Assembly (NCBI GenBank): GCA_031404015.1
Contig: JANNGT010000335.1
Coordinates: 1-15,526 of the forward strand
Origin: RPQJ01 sp031404015
GTDB taxonomy: Bacteria > Pseudomonadota > Gammaproteobacteria > Steroidobacterales > Steroidobacteraceae
Length of the DNA stretch: 15,526 nucleotides
Reading direction: 5' to 3'
A model generated the notes under the pieces. It was not told the origin of the DNA, did no database searches, and saw only the letters and a program-made list of their open reading frames with translations. Shown piece after piece: positions 1-7,564 of the stretch (position 1 is its first letter; each line of letters opens with the position of its first letter). The translations under genes were made by a program, and so were the position numbers.

Positions 1-711
1 AATCATGGCGAGATCGTGGTGAGCCCCGAGCTTTTCACCCAGCCTGGTGACGCGGTCGACCAGGCGCGTCACGGACGTGTGCCGATCACCGCCCAGCAGC
101 CGTAAGTGGTAGCCGACATCCTTTACACGCTTGCGGAGCTCATGCAGGTTCTCGTCGTTGGGTTCACGTTCTGCGGCATTGAGGGCGCGTCGCACCTTCT
201 TGCAGGAAACCTCGAGCCCCTCGCAAAGAGATTGCATGGTCGCTCCAGGTAGCCCCAACTTGGAAAGGCGTCGGAGAATCCGTTCAATCTCGGCACCTGC
301 CGCCTCGCTCCACCGGGTAGCGTTGCTGGTGACGAGCACCTGATCGAGTTCCGCGCAAATCTCACGATGAATGCGCCCCAGCGCCGCCGGTGGCGAGCGT
401 GGGCGATATCCTTGCATCAGTTCACGAATAGTCTGGGCGCCCACGTGCGCGTCGCGGATCGGGGACATGAGTTGGGCGACGCGTCGCATCGCGCCGTTCT
501 CTCGTCGATAGAAGGTGTCACCCATCGCAGGGCGCAGGAGCCGCACGACTGCCCGTCCCATCTTCAAGTGTTTCCGCGCCTCGTGAATCGCCTCGCTCGT
601 GTGGCTGCCATCGATCCCGCGCACCTCTCTTGCGGCCCCTTCGAGTTCCTCGAGCAGGACACGACGCAGTTCGTCAGGAAGCGGCGCTCGGGGCGAGAGT
701 CGATAGCTCAT
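1..711 (-). CDS. CHAD domain-containing protein (3' part outside window)
   Basis: Reading the minus strand from the ATG at 709-711 gives 237 stop-free residues to the window edge, beginning MSYRLSPRAPLPDEL; the C-terminus is missing. Two blocks typical of CHAD (conserved histidine alpha-helical domain) are visible: IHEARKHLKMGRA at about residues 42-54 and LHELRKRVKDVGYHLRLL at about 189-206. Each is followed by the usual Arg/His-Asp element (SPIRDAH about 83-89; LGAHHDLAM about 228-236). CHAD domains are known to bind inorganic polyphosphate through conserved basic residues, and are often fused to a CYTH triphosphatase domain. No CYTH domain precedes the CHAD here, so this looks like a stand-alone CHAD protein, probably cytosolic. 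No clear Shine-Dalgarno precedes the ATG. A candidate promoter lies about 60 nt upstream. The family assignment rests on motif recognition and is fairly secure; the cellular role is inferred. Confidence 0.87.
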   Translation of the reverse strand, partial: MSYRLSPRAPLPDELRRVLLEELEGAAREVRGIDGSHTSEAIHEARKHLKMGRAVVRLLRPAMGDTFYRRENGAMRRVAQLMSPIRDAHVGAQTIRELMQGYRPRSPPAALGRIHREICAELDQVLVTSNATRWSEAAGAEIERILRRLSKLGLPGATMQSLCEGLEVSCKKVRRALNAAEREPNDENLHELRKRVKDVGYHLRLLGGDRHTSVTRLVDRVTRLGEKLGAHHDLAMI

Positions 712-771
712 AGCGGTCGGTCACAAACGTTTACCGCAGCCAAGCGGGCGGCAGGATTCGTCGTAGAAGCG

Positions 772-799
772 ATTATCCCAGCATCGCGGCCGTGGTGAA
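772..799 (-). promoter_or_regulatory. candidate sigma70 promoter for the CHAD gene
   Basis: On the minus strand, TTCACC (4 of 6 matches to the -35 consensus) is followed after 16 nt by GATAAT (5 of 6 matches to the -10). The -10 ends about 60 nt upstream of the CHAD start codon. This is a consensus match by eye only. Confidence 0.35.
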
Positions 800-855
800 G
801 CTTATAGGTCGATAGCTCCCGCCTGCGTGGCATTTGGGACGCCTAAGGAGCCCCG

Positions 856-887
856 AAAAAGGGAAGGCCCCGTCGCCGGGGCCTTCC
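856..887 (-). terminator. intrinsic terminator of the S8 protease gene
   Basis: A perfect 11-bp stem (GGAAGGCCCCG / CGGGGCCTTCC, arms at 862-872 and 877-887) with a 4-nt loop is followed on the minus strand by C and TTTTT (A run at 856-860 on the plus strand). It lies about 25 nt past the stop codon of the protease gene, and before the CHAD gene on the same strand. It should therefore separate the two transcription units. There is no T tract on the plus-strand side, so it works in one direction. Confidence 0.9.
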
Positions 888-912
888 TTCGCTCATGAAG
901 CGACGAGGCTAC

Positions 913-3900
913 TCAGGGCCTCACCTCGATCGTCGTGGCCTCCAGAGCCTGCGGGTTCGCGTAGTGCATCAGCAGGATGCCAGTCTGCGAGGGAGACGCG
1001 GCAGCACCACCCGCCACCGCGGTCACCGGTACCGCACCGGCCGCACCGGCCGGCACGGCGCCGTCGTTAAGATCGCCACCAAACGTGTAGCGTGGCGTCC
1101 CAGCCGTGTAGCGCATCGGTCCGATCGCATCCGTGAGCATGCCGCTGAAGTAGTTGTCATAGGCCAGCACGGTGTAATCGAACTGAGTGGCCGCCGTAAT
1201 GCCCATCACCGACATCGGCGCAGAGAACACCCGGTTCGACGAGTTCAGATCCGCATCGAGGAAGTAGTACGCGGACGCACTCGACGCACCGGCCTTGAGT
1301 ACGTAAACCAGCGACACGCCCGTCGCGGCGAAACCCGTCTGTTCCTGATGGTAGACGAACCAGTCCGGCGCTCCGTCGCGGTTCGTGTCGATCTGGATCT
1401 CGAAGCCGGCCGGGTAGGCCGGATGCGAGCGCTCGTCCCAGGTGTTGACGGCAAACTGGATCGCGTCGAACTCGGGGAAAGCTCGCACGCCGACCGACTT
1501 GAGGTCGATCGACGCGACGTTGTCGCCCGCTCCCGGCAGCAGTCCGCGCGGCACGCGGCCGCTGGTGCCGGTCAGGGCGAAGGCGCTCCACTCACCGTCG
1601 ATCGCACCACCGTTGTTGGACACGCCGATCGTCGGGTTGGAAGAGGCCAGGTTCACGATGGGTCGAGCAGTCGCGACATTGGCCACCGCCCGCGGCAGCA
1701 CGTGCCACGGAACGCGGATATCGTCGCCACCGCCGCTGACGGTGATGTAACCATCGTACTCAGCCGTGTTCAATCGGCTGCCGGTACCGAGCGAGCTGGG
1801 AGCGAACGCGAACGGCCAGGCCGGCAGCTTGGACGGATCGATCCGTAGCCGGACCGTGACCGTCGTCTCGCTGCCCGCGTTAACCGTGACACTTCCGCCG
1901 CCCACGATTGACGGCGTGACGGCCCCGCTCGCCTCGTCCGCCTGGTAGCGGAACGCCGGGGTCAGGGTGTAGCTGCGCTGCGCTGCGCTTAGATTGCGGA
2001 TCGTGAGCCTGCGCTGCAAAGTCGTAGGGCTGGTCAAGGCCTGGTAGCCGAAGGACAGGCTGGGCTGGCGCGAGGCGCCATCGAAGGCGATGGTCGAAAC
2101 CGCCGCCGCTTTGTCCACCCGCACTTCGCCACCACCGATACGTGTAATCGGCGCCAGTACCCCCGGCGCCGTGGCCGGATTCGTGTAGATCGTAGTCTCA
2201 CCCGTACCCATGAGCCGGGCCTTGACGGTCAGCGGATCCATCGCCGGATTCACCGACAACAGCAGCGCGGCCGAGCCGGCCACCATCGGCGCGGCGCCGG
2301 AGGTGCCGCCGAACGCCTCAGTGCCCGTGCCGCTGCCCGCGATCGCCGAAATCGAGGCGCCAGGCGCGCCGACGTCGGGCTTGATCGAGTCGAAGCTCAT
2401 CGATGGGCCGCGCGAGGACGAGGCAACCATGCTGCCGGCCAGCGGCACCGTCACCGCCGGCGAGACACTCGCTACGACCGCAGCATTGACGCCCGTCGCA
2501 CCGAGCGCATTCTTGATCCGGGTGCCATCGGCCTGGGAGATCACGATCGTCGGCACCAGCGGCAGGTCGCCGCCGCCGAAGCTGAACGACGGCGGATCAC
2601 CGGCGGCGTTGTTGGCGATGATGACCGCCACCGCGCCCGCCTTGGTGGCGACGTCGCTCTTGAGACTGACCGAACAGGTGCCACGATCGGCGAGCGCTAC
2701 TTTGCCCGCCATCGAGTTGCCATTGAAAATCGCATCGCCTGGGCACAGCCGGCCGACACGAACGACGCCACCGCTGAAGCCAGCGCCGATCGGCGCCCAG
2801 TCCACGGTTGCCGTGTTGGTGATAACCGACGGAGTGATCCCGGTGACGACCAGCGGGTACGCGATCGCACTCGGCACCTGCGTCTGCGCGACGCTGATCA
2901 CGCCAGGCGTGCTCGACGGCGAGCCGACGATATACGGACGGTCGGCGCTGTTGCCGGCCGAGACCACGACCGTCACGCCGAAGTTGACCGCGTTTTGCGC
3001 GGCGAAGGACAGGTCGTCCTCGGCCTGGCCATAGCTGGAGCCCAGCGACATGTTGATCACGTCAACGGCATCCGAGATGTCGCCGTCGCCGTTGGGGTCG
3101 AGTGCAAAGTCCATGCCCTGCAGCAGCGCTTCGCCGCTGCAAGAGCTGGCGACCGCCGAACAGACCTTGACTGCGACCAGGCTCGCACCCGGTGCCACGC
3201 CGCCGCTGCCCGCGATGATGTCGGCCACGTGTGAGCCGTGGCCCTCGAAATCGATGGGATCCGGGTCCGGCGCCAGCGGGCCGCTCGGCCAGGCCTCGCC
3301 GACGAAGTCGTAGCCAGCCACCACCTTGGCAGTCGGGAACAGCCCGTCGCGCGTGGTCTGGAGCGGATCGCCGGGGCCTGCGCCATACGCGGCCTGGTAC
3401 GCGGCCAGCGTGCCGGCACCGCCGAGGTTCGCGTGGGTGTAGTCAATGCCCGAGTCGAGCACCGCCACCTTGATGCCTGCGCCAGTTGCGCCGCCTGGTT
3501 GTGCAAACGCACCGCTGCGTGCGCCGATGTACGGCACGGTCTCGGACAGGTGCATCTGGTAGCTGCGCAAGCGGCGCACTGAGGCGACGCCCGGAGCGGC
3601 GGCGATTGTGTCGATCTCGCTCACGTCCACCGAGGCAATGACCGCGTTCAGGGTCTTGCTCACCCGCGCCATTTCCTTGCCACCGAGACTGACGACCAAC
3701 TGCGACACGGCGTCCTGCTCGGCTTTCGCCGCCTGCAGGTGCGCACGCTGCGTTGCGCGATCCAGCGCCACGCCGGACTTTCTCGCCGGACCCATGGCCT
3801 TCGCCAGGGAAGGACCGGAGAGCTGGATGACCACGCTGACCTTGCCGGTAACGGCGCGCGCCGAGTCTGCGGCGACGGTCACCGGTTCGGGCAGGGCCAG

Positions 3901-4074
3901 GTCCCTTGCGCCGGGCGCGGCGAGGACCAGCGGGCTGCCGAGGCCGGCAATGCTGCCAATCAGCAGGCCAGCGACGACGGCAGACAACCGCGATCCGAGC
4001 TTGCGCGGGGCGTCGTCCGCGGCGGCTCGAGGTGCAACAGCGGAACGTGCCGCGCGTGCGGATTGCATTGTCAT
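913..4074 (-). CDS. secreted S8 (subtilisin-family) serine peptidase with I9 propeptide and PA domain
   Basis: A 1053-residue extracellular protease. A long basic N-region and a hydrophobic stretch (about 30-52, ending LVLAAPGA) form a Sec signal peptide. An inhibitor-I9-like propeptide spans about 75-165. The S8 domain carries the full triad: Asp about 207 (AVLDSGIDYTH), His about 279 (GHGSHVAD) and Ser about 592 (GGTSGAAPMVAG), with the oxyanion Asn about 375 (VVSAGNS). A PA domain (about 440-525, with KVALADRGTC) is inserted before the Ser block, as in other large bacterial and plant subtilases. The remaining 400 residues look like Fn3-type beta domains. DPNGDGDISD (about 327-336) resembles a calcium loop. 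I chose the ATG at 4074, just behind AGGAAGGGAG; a TTG at 4089 overlaps that site, and a second ATG at 4068 is about equally good. A terminator follows 25 nt after the stop. Substrate unknown. Confidence 0.95.
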   Translation of the reverse strand: MTMQSARAARSAVAPRAAADDAPRKLGSRLSAVVAGLLIGSIAGLGSPLVLAAPGARDLALPEPVTVAADSARAVTGKVSVVIQLSGPSLAKAMGPARKSGVALDRATQRAHLQAAKAEQDAVSQLVVSLGGKEMARVSKTLNAVIASVDVSEIDTIAAAPGVASVRRLRSYQMHLSETVPYIGARSGAFAQPGGATGAGIKVAVLDSGIDYTHANLGGAGTLAAYQAAYGAGPGDPLQTTRDGLFPTAKVVAGYDFVGEAWPSGPLAPDPDPIDFEGHGSHVADIIAGSGGVAPGASLVAVKVCSAVASSCSGEALLQGMDFALDPNGDGDISDAVDVINMSLGSSYGQAEDDLSFAAQNAVNFGVTVVVSAGNSADRPYIVGSPSSTPGVISVAQTQVPSAIAYPLVVTGITPSVITNTATVDWAPIGAGFSGGVVRVGRLCPGDAIFNGNSMAGKVALADRGTCSVSLKSDVATKAGAVAVIIANNAAGDPPSFSFGGGDLPLVPTIVISQADGTRIKNALGATGVNAAVVASVSPAVTVPLAGSMVASSSRGPSMSFDSIKPDVGAPGASISAIAGSGTGTEAFGGTSGAAPMVAGSAALLLSVNPAMDPLTVKARLMGTGETTIYTNPATAPGVLAPITRIGGGEVRVDKAAAVSTIAFDGASRQPSLSFGYQALTSPTTLQRRLTIRNLSAAQRSYTLTPAFRYQADEASGAVTPSIVGGGSVTVNAGSETTVTVRLRIDPSKLPAWPFAFAPSSLGTGSRLNTAEYDGYITVSGGGDDIRVPWHVLPRAVANVATARPIVNLASSNPTIGVSNNGGAIDGEWSAFALTGTSGRVPRGLLPGAGDNVASIDLKSVGVRAFPEFDAIQFAVNTWDERSHPAYPAGFEIQIDTNRDGAPDWFVYHQEQTGFAATGVSLVYVLKAGASSASAYYFLDADLNSSNRVFSAPMSVMGITAATQFDYTVLAYDNYFSGMLTDAIGPMRYTAGTPRYTFGGDLNDGAVPAGAAGAVPVTAVAGGAAASPSQTGILLMHYANPQALEATTIEVRP

Positions 4075-4076
4075 TT

Positions 4077-4086
4077 CTCCCTTCCT
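4077..4086 (-). promoter_or_regulatory. Shine-Dalgarno that sets the S8 protease start
   Basis: AGGAAGGGAG lies immediately upstream of ATG 4074 and 8 nt upstream of ATG 4068. It overlaps the codons that would follow a possible TTG start at 4089, which argues against that longer start. Confidence 0.6.
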
Positions 4087-4145
4087 CAATGGCCACCGTG
4101 GGGCGGGGCGTTAAAATTTCTGAACGCCGAAATTGCACGGATTGG

Positions 4146-4157
4146 TGACGCGCGTCA
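4146..4157. promoter_or_regulatory. 12-bp perfect palindrome upstream of the S8 protease gene
   Basis: TGACGCGCGTCA reads the same on both strands and lies 72 nt upstream of the protease start. On the minus strand its left edge overlaps TTGACG, a possible -35 box, although no good -10 box follows at the right distance. The stretch 4075-4274 is otherwise non-coding. It also holds a weak TTGAAC-N17-TTACAT promoter-like pair on the minus strand. Operator function is a guess. Confidence 0.3.
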
Positions 4158-4274
4158 ATGTTTTCCGGCCGCTCCAGCGGTCTGGTCAGGCTGCAACAAT
4201 CGTTATGTAAAATGCAGACTCGCCTATGTTCAACACTGTGCGCGGACGGTCGCTGCGGCACGCGGCCTGCAGCT

Positions 4275-4844
4275 TCAGGTCAACCCGTGCGCCGCTGGGA
4301 TCCCCGATGGCAGTCCCTCTGGTACTGCAAGCAGTGCCTGCTCCGCCTCCCCTGATTCCAGACGCGCCAGCAATGCGTCCGGGTCATACATCACTCCGAT
4401 TGGATTGGCCGCGAACGCAGGGGTACTCATCAAGGCAGTGGCCTCTTGCACGGTCCCGCAGTCCACCTGGAATTCCATGCGGTTGCCATCGGGATCGGCG
4501 TAATAGAGCGACATCGTGGTCCCGTGGTGCACGGGCCAATAGGGCGTGATGTTGGCGCGCTTGAGGCGAGCGTAGGTGCCGAGGAGATCCCGGGCGTTCG
4601 CGTACGTGTACGCGACATGGTTGACGCCGATCTCGCCGCGGTTGTCCGCCGACGTGCCGCCGGGCTTCAACAGGTCGAGGTTGGCAAAAGCAAACCGATG
4701 GTGCTCGTCGTCATACGTAAGAAAAGCCAGGGCCGGGTTTTGATATACCACCTCGGCTTCGAAGACGTCCCGATACCACGCGACCATCTGGTCGAAGCGC
4801 CGTGTCATGTAGACCACGTGTGCGAACTTGATCGGCTTGGCCAT
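4275..4844 (-). CDS. VOC family protein, extradiol ring-cleavage dioxygenase-like
   Basis: A 189-residue cytosolic protein with a single vicinal-oxygen-chelate module and a C-terminal tail. The metal-ligand set of type I extradiol dioxygenases appears intact: His9 (FAHVVY), His76 (GVNHVAYTY) and Glu124 in DPDGNRMEF. The motif HHGTTMSLYYADPDGN (about 106-121) also matches the His and Tyr positions used in ring cleavage. The tail (STPAFAANPIGVMYDPD..LLARL) is familiar from short proteins annotated as biphenyl-2,3-diol 1,2-dioxygenase-like. The natural substrate cannot be read from sequence. I chose ATG 4844, 5 nt behind AGGGGGTGG; the in-frame GTG at 4853 lies inside that site. It follows the MFS transporter gene by 19 nt, so the two are probably co-transcribed. 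A plausible but unproven reading is uptake or efflux of an aromatic compound paired with its oxidation; a glyoxalase-like role is the alternative. Confidence 0.88.
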   Translation of the reverse strand: MAKPIKFAHVVYMTRRFDQMVAWYRDVFEAEVVYQNPALAFLTYDDEHHRFAFANLDLLKPGGTSADNRGEIGVNHVAYTYANARDLLGTYARLKRANITPYWPVHHGTTMSLYYADPDGNRMEFQVDCGTVQEATALMSTPAFAANPIGVMYDPDALLARLESGEAEQALLAVPEGLPSGIPAAHGLT

Positions 4845-4849
4845 TATTT

Positions 4850-4858
4850 CCACCCCCT
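4850..4858 (-). promoter_or_regulatory. strong Shine-Dalgarno of the VOC gene
   Basis: AGGGGGTGG sits 5 nt before ATG 4844, in the short gap after the MFS stop codon. It fixes the start and makes the GTG at 4853 unlikely. Confidence 0.65.
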
Positions 4859-4863
4859 TTTTT

Positions 4864-6183
4864 TCAATACGTCGCGCGTTCTTCCGCCAGCGTTTCGTGC
4901 CGGACGTACGCCCGGCCGCGAATGGTCAGGGCCAGCCCGAGCGAGACTCCCACGAACACTGCCATGCACGCCACGATGGCGGCGGGCCCACCGGCGCGGT
5001 CCAGCGGCCCAAGCAGGAATCCGACCATGCTCATCGCAAGGTTGGAGGGCGAATTGAACAACGTCATCTGCGTGGCCGCCACCGCCGGGTTCGACAGGCC
5101 GAGCGCCATTGCGTTGTACGGGACGTTAGTCAGCATGCGCAATGTCAGGATTGCGATCACCATCAGCGTCACGGGCAGCACGTCGGCCCAGAGAGGCTGC
5201 GCAACAAGCATGGCGATGCACGCCAGCAGGCCGACCACCAGCGACGTGCGGTACATGCGCAGCGGCCCGACCCGGTCGGCGATGTGCCCGAACAGCAGCA
5301 AGCACGCGATGCCGACCAGGAGATTGACGGTGCCGGTCAGCGCGCCGTACTCGGCGGCGCTGAAACCCGCCCGTTGCGTCGCGAGCAAAGGCAACACGCT
5401 GAGGCTCATGCCGTAAGCCGCGCCGAACGCGAACGACGCGAACCACAGCAGCAGGCACTCGCGGCGCGCCATCGCACGATAGGTTCGCGCGAACAGGGGC
5501 CGCCACGCGCCGACGTACACTGCGGCGGCCTCGGGCGAAGCTTCACCGCGCGTCCAGGGCAGCAGGCGCTCGCCTGCGCGCTCGCGGCACGATGCCGCCA
5601 GCAGCAGCACTGCGACGATATACAACATGCACGCCAGTGCCGCGCCGCGCATGCCGTAATGGACAAGCAGCCAGCCCGTCACCGCCGAGGTCACTGCTAT
5701 CCCGATTGACTGGCCGCCGAACATCACTCCCGCGGTGCGCCCGCGCTCCTCTTTCGGGACGATGTCGGCCGCCAGCCCGTCGACCGAGACGTCCTGGAAG
5801 TTGACGATCAAATTGACGCCGAAGGCCAGCGTCGAAATCAGCGCAAGGTCGCTCACCCCGGGGTTGACCACGGCGAGCACGCCGAACGCCGCCAGCAGCC
5901 CCAGTTGTGACCCGACGATCCACGCGCGTCGCCGCCCCATCGGCAACCAGGCGAATCGATCAACGAAAAAGCCTTTCAGGAACTTGATGCCCCAGGGAAA
6001 CATCGCCGCGCCGACGACCGTGCCGACCTGAGCCACGGAAGCGCCATTGGCCGCAAGCCACGCCGGGATGGCGAACGTGAATAGGCCGATGGAGACGCCC
6101 TGCGCCCCGTAGAACGCGTAGAAATAGACCAGCCGCAGCAGGCGGCTTTCAGACAGAGTGGGCAGGCTGGGGCGTCGGGGCAT
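4864..6183 (-). CDS. MFS transporter, AmpG-like subfamily
   Basis: A 439-residue integral inner-membrane protein with about twelve hydrophobic segments and a central loop near residues 200-230. The loop 2-3 motif DRFAWLPMGRRRAW (about 75-88) is the version found in AmpG and acetyl-CoA-transporter-type MFS proteins. NFQDVSVDGLAADIVPKEERG (about 128-148) matches the AmpG-family QD-x-x-VD signature. AmpG itself imports anhydro-muropeptides. This protein may do something else, because many AmpG-like proteins lie in unrelated contexts and no peptidoglycan-recycling gene is visible nearby. The start ATG at 6183 has no convincing Shine-Dalgarno, and a possible -10 box (TATGCT) ends only 8 nt upstream. 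The VOC gene follows after 19 nt, suggesting an operon and a shared substrate. The gene is complete, of normal length and without internal disruption. Confidence 0.9.
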   Translation of the reverse strand: MPRRPSLPTLSESRLLRLVYFYAFYGAQGVSIGLFTFAIPAWLAANGASVAQVGTVVGAAMFPWGIKFLKGFFVDRFAWLPMGRRRAWIVGSQLGLLAAFGVLAVVNPGVSDLALISTLAFGVNLIVNFQDVSVDGLAADIVPKEERGRTAGVMFGGQSIGIAVTSAVTGWLLVHYGMRGAALACMLYIVAVLLLAASCRERAGERLLPWTRGEASPEAAAVYVGAWRPLFARTYRAMARRECLLLWFASFAFGAAYGMSLSVLPLLATQRAGFSAAEYGALTGTVNLLVGIACLLLFGHIADRVGPLRMYRTSLVVGLLACIAMLVAQPLWADVLPVTLMVIAILTLRMLTNVPYNAMALGLSNPAVAATQMTLFNSPSNLAMSMVGFLLGPLDRAGGPAAIVACMAVFVGVSLGLALTIRGRAYVRHETLAEERATY

Positions 6184-6191
6184 GCCGTCTC

Positions 6192-6219
6192 AGCATAAGC
6201 GATAACTGCGGATTGTGAC
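6192..6219 (-). promoter_or_regulatory. weak candidate promoter for the MFS-VOC operon
   Basis: On the minus strand, GTCACA (4 of 6) is followed after 16 nt by TATGCT (4 of 6), ending 8 nt before the MFS ATG. If real, transcription would start at or next to the start codon, giving a leaderless or nearly leaderless mRNA. The 80-nt gap 6184-6263 has no other feature apart from a TGACGCGCG word at 6216-6224 overlapping the -35. Confidence 0.25.
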
Positions 6220-6263
6220 GCGCGCTGGGCTCGTCTTAGTCGGCGTCGAACATTGACCGGGCT

Positions 6264-6887
6264 TCAGCACGAACCGGCGCTCAACGCCGGCCAGTCATCC
6301 GGTAGCCACCGCAGGTCTGCGGGCTCGTCGATGTCGTGCAGCATGCCGCCGACCGCCAGGCTCCAGCCGAGCGCGCGGATACACTCGATGGTCCGGTTTG
6401 CCACCTCTGCCGTGCTCCACGGGATCTGCTCGAATGGCCGCGGATCGAATCGCCGCAGTCCCAGCAATGCATACCCTCCATCGAACGTCGGGTGCAACAC
6501 CGCATCGCTGTCATGCAGGAGACCGGCCGCCCGCCGCAGCAGCACCGCATCGAGCTGCGGACAGTCCGTTCCGATCAGCAGGACTTGCTCGCTGACCCCC
6601 AATGCGCGCCGTGCCGCGGCGGCCATGCGCACGCCTAGGTCGCCCGCCGCCTGTTCTGTCCAGCAAATGCCTTCGAGCGGACCCAAGCCCTGCCAGGCGG
6701 GATGCGACGGGTGCGGCGTGACGCAGAGTTCGACCGGTCCCACGGCGGCCGCACTGGCTTCCTGCAGCGTGTGCAGCAACATGCGACGCGCCAATCGCGC
6801 GGCCGTCTCCGCGCCAAGTGCAGGAATCAGGCGTGTCTTCGCAAAGCCTGCCACCGGCGCCTTCGCGAAGATGACGATCCGAGTCAC
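6264..6887 (-). CDS. TIGR04282-type (DUF2064) transferase, nucleotidyltransferase-like fold
   Basis: About 207 residues from GTG 6887 (TRIVIFAKAPVAGFAKTRL). Family hallmarks are FAKAPVAG..KTRL (about 7-20), the acidic GTDCPQLD (about 106-113), FDGGYALLGL (about 135-144), IPWST (about 155-159) and DIDEPADL (about 185-192). The family was first named rSAM/selenodomain-associated transferase 1. Databases now often call it an arsenosugar biosynthesis glycosyltransferase, a name taken from gene neighbourhoods rather than biochemistry. It is probably cytosolic and uses a nucleotide-activated donor. The upstream gene stops at 6890. An alternative TTG start at 6893 would overlap that stop as TTGA, so translational coupling is likely whichever start is used. 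The frame also continues upstream to 7031, but that stretch is antisense-like overlap with the neighbour and lacks family similarity. Confidence 0.9.
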   Translation of the reverse strand: MTRIVIFAKAPVAGFAKTRLIPALGAETAARLARRMLLHTLQEASAAAVGPVELCVTPHPSHPAWQGLGPLEGICWTEQAAGDLGVRMAAAARRALGVSEQVLLIGTDCPQLDAVLLRRAAGLLHDSDAVLHPTFDGGYALLGLRRFDPRPFEQIPWSTAEVANRTIECIRALGWSLAVGGMLHDIDEPADLRWLPDDWPALSAGSC

Positions 6888-6889
6888 GG

Positions 6890-7564
6890 TCAACGGTAGC
6901 GTCTCGCGAGATCCGCGGGTGACGCGCCGAGCCAGTAATCCAGGCGCAGTCGCCACATCAGGAAAATCGTGCGCCATGCGCCCCGTGCCTCCCACCTGCG
7001 CGCCGACACCAGCACCGGTCGCCGGATGCACGCCGGACGTGAGCGCTGGCGCAGGCGACCGGTGATCTCGACGTCTTCCATCAGCGGCTGATCGGGAAAT
7101 CCACCCACCCCGTCAAACGCGACTCGTGTCATGAAGAGCGCCTGGTCACCGGTCGCGATACCGGTCAGACGCGAACGCTGGTTCATGCCGAATGCGGTAG
7201 CGGCCATGGTCCACGTGCGGACGTCAAACTCGACGTCGAAGCGACCCCAGGCATGGCGGCCATCTGCCAGCGCCGCGTTGATCAGTGGCACGGCGCCGTC
7301 CGGCAGCCGCGTATCGGCGTGCAGGAACAAAAGCACGTCGCCACGGACCGCGGCCGCGCCAGCATTCATCTGTCGCGCGCGGCCGCGATCGGCACGTATG
7401 ACCTGCAGACCGGCATCCGTCGCGATCGCCGCGCTGCCATCCTCGCTGCCACCGTCGACGAGCATGACCTCGACGCCGCTGCGTCGCAGTGGCAGCAGGC
7501 ACTCGAGCAGCGCCGGGAGCGCGCGCGCCTCATTCAGCACGGGTACGACGACGGACAGCTTCAT
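6890..7564 (-). CDS. TIGR04283-type family 2 glycosyltransferase
   Basis: A 224-residue GT-A fold transferase. The order of motifs is that of the family: PVLNEA (8-13), DGGSEDGS (37-44), RGRARQMNAGA (60-70), LFLHADTRLP (79-88), GDQALF (139-144) and PLMEDVEI (160-167), with the last Glu-Asp as probable catalytic base. The family was originally defined as rSAM/selenodomain-associated transferase 2 and is usually found beside transferase 1, as here. The common 'arsenosugar biosynthesis' label is contextual. I chose ATG 7564 because it begins MKLSVVVPVLNEA, the normal N-terminus. An extension to 7618 adds 18 unrelated residues. No strong Shine-Dalgarno is present. The stop codon is directly adjacent to the TIGR04282 start. 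The DUF1499 gene lies 119 nt upstream on the same strand. Confidence 0.92.
   Translation of the reverse strand: MKLSVVVPVLNEARALPALLECLLPLRRSGVEVMLVDGGSEDGSAAIATDAGLQVIRADRGRARQMNAGAAAVRGDVLLFLHADTRLPDGAVPLINAALADGRHAWGRFDVEFDVRTWTMAATAFGMNQRSRLTGIATGDQALFMTRVAFDGVGGFPDQPLMEDVEITGRLRQRSRPACIRRPVLVSARRWEARGAWRTIFLMWRLRLDYWLGASPADLARRYR

Noticed and set aside
895..1848. Long plus-strand open frame rich in Arg, Gly and His
   Set aside because: It lies wholly antisense to the S8 protease gene, whose product has clear domains; open antisense frames are expected in GC-rich coding DNA.
1974..1988. Short TGCGC tandem-like run
   Set aside because: It lies inside the protease coding sequence, encodes ordinary residues and has only about three imperfect units.
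2210..3034. 274-codon plus-strand open frame
   Set aside because: Antisense to the catalytic part of the S8 protease; low-complexity Ala/Pro/Thr composition and no recognisable motif.
3443..4261. Minus-strand open frame reaching upstream of the protease
   Set aside because: Out of frame with the protease signal and propeptide; very Arg-rich, typical of a frame-shifted shadow.
4828..5709. 293-codon plus-strand open frame
   Set aside because: Antisense to the MFS transporter; Gln/Arg/His-rich without family features.
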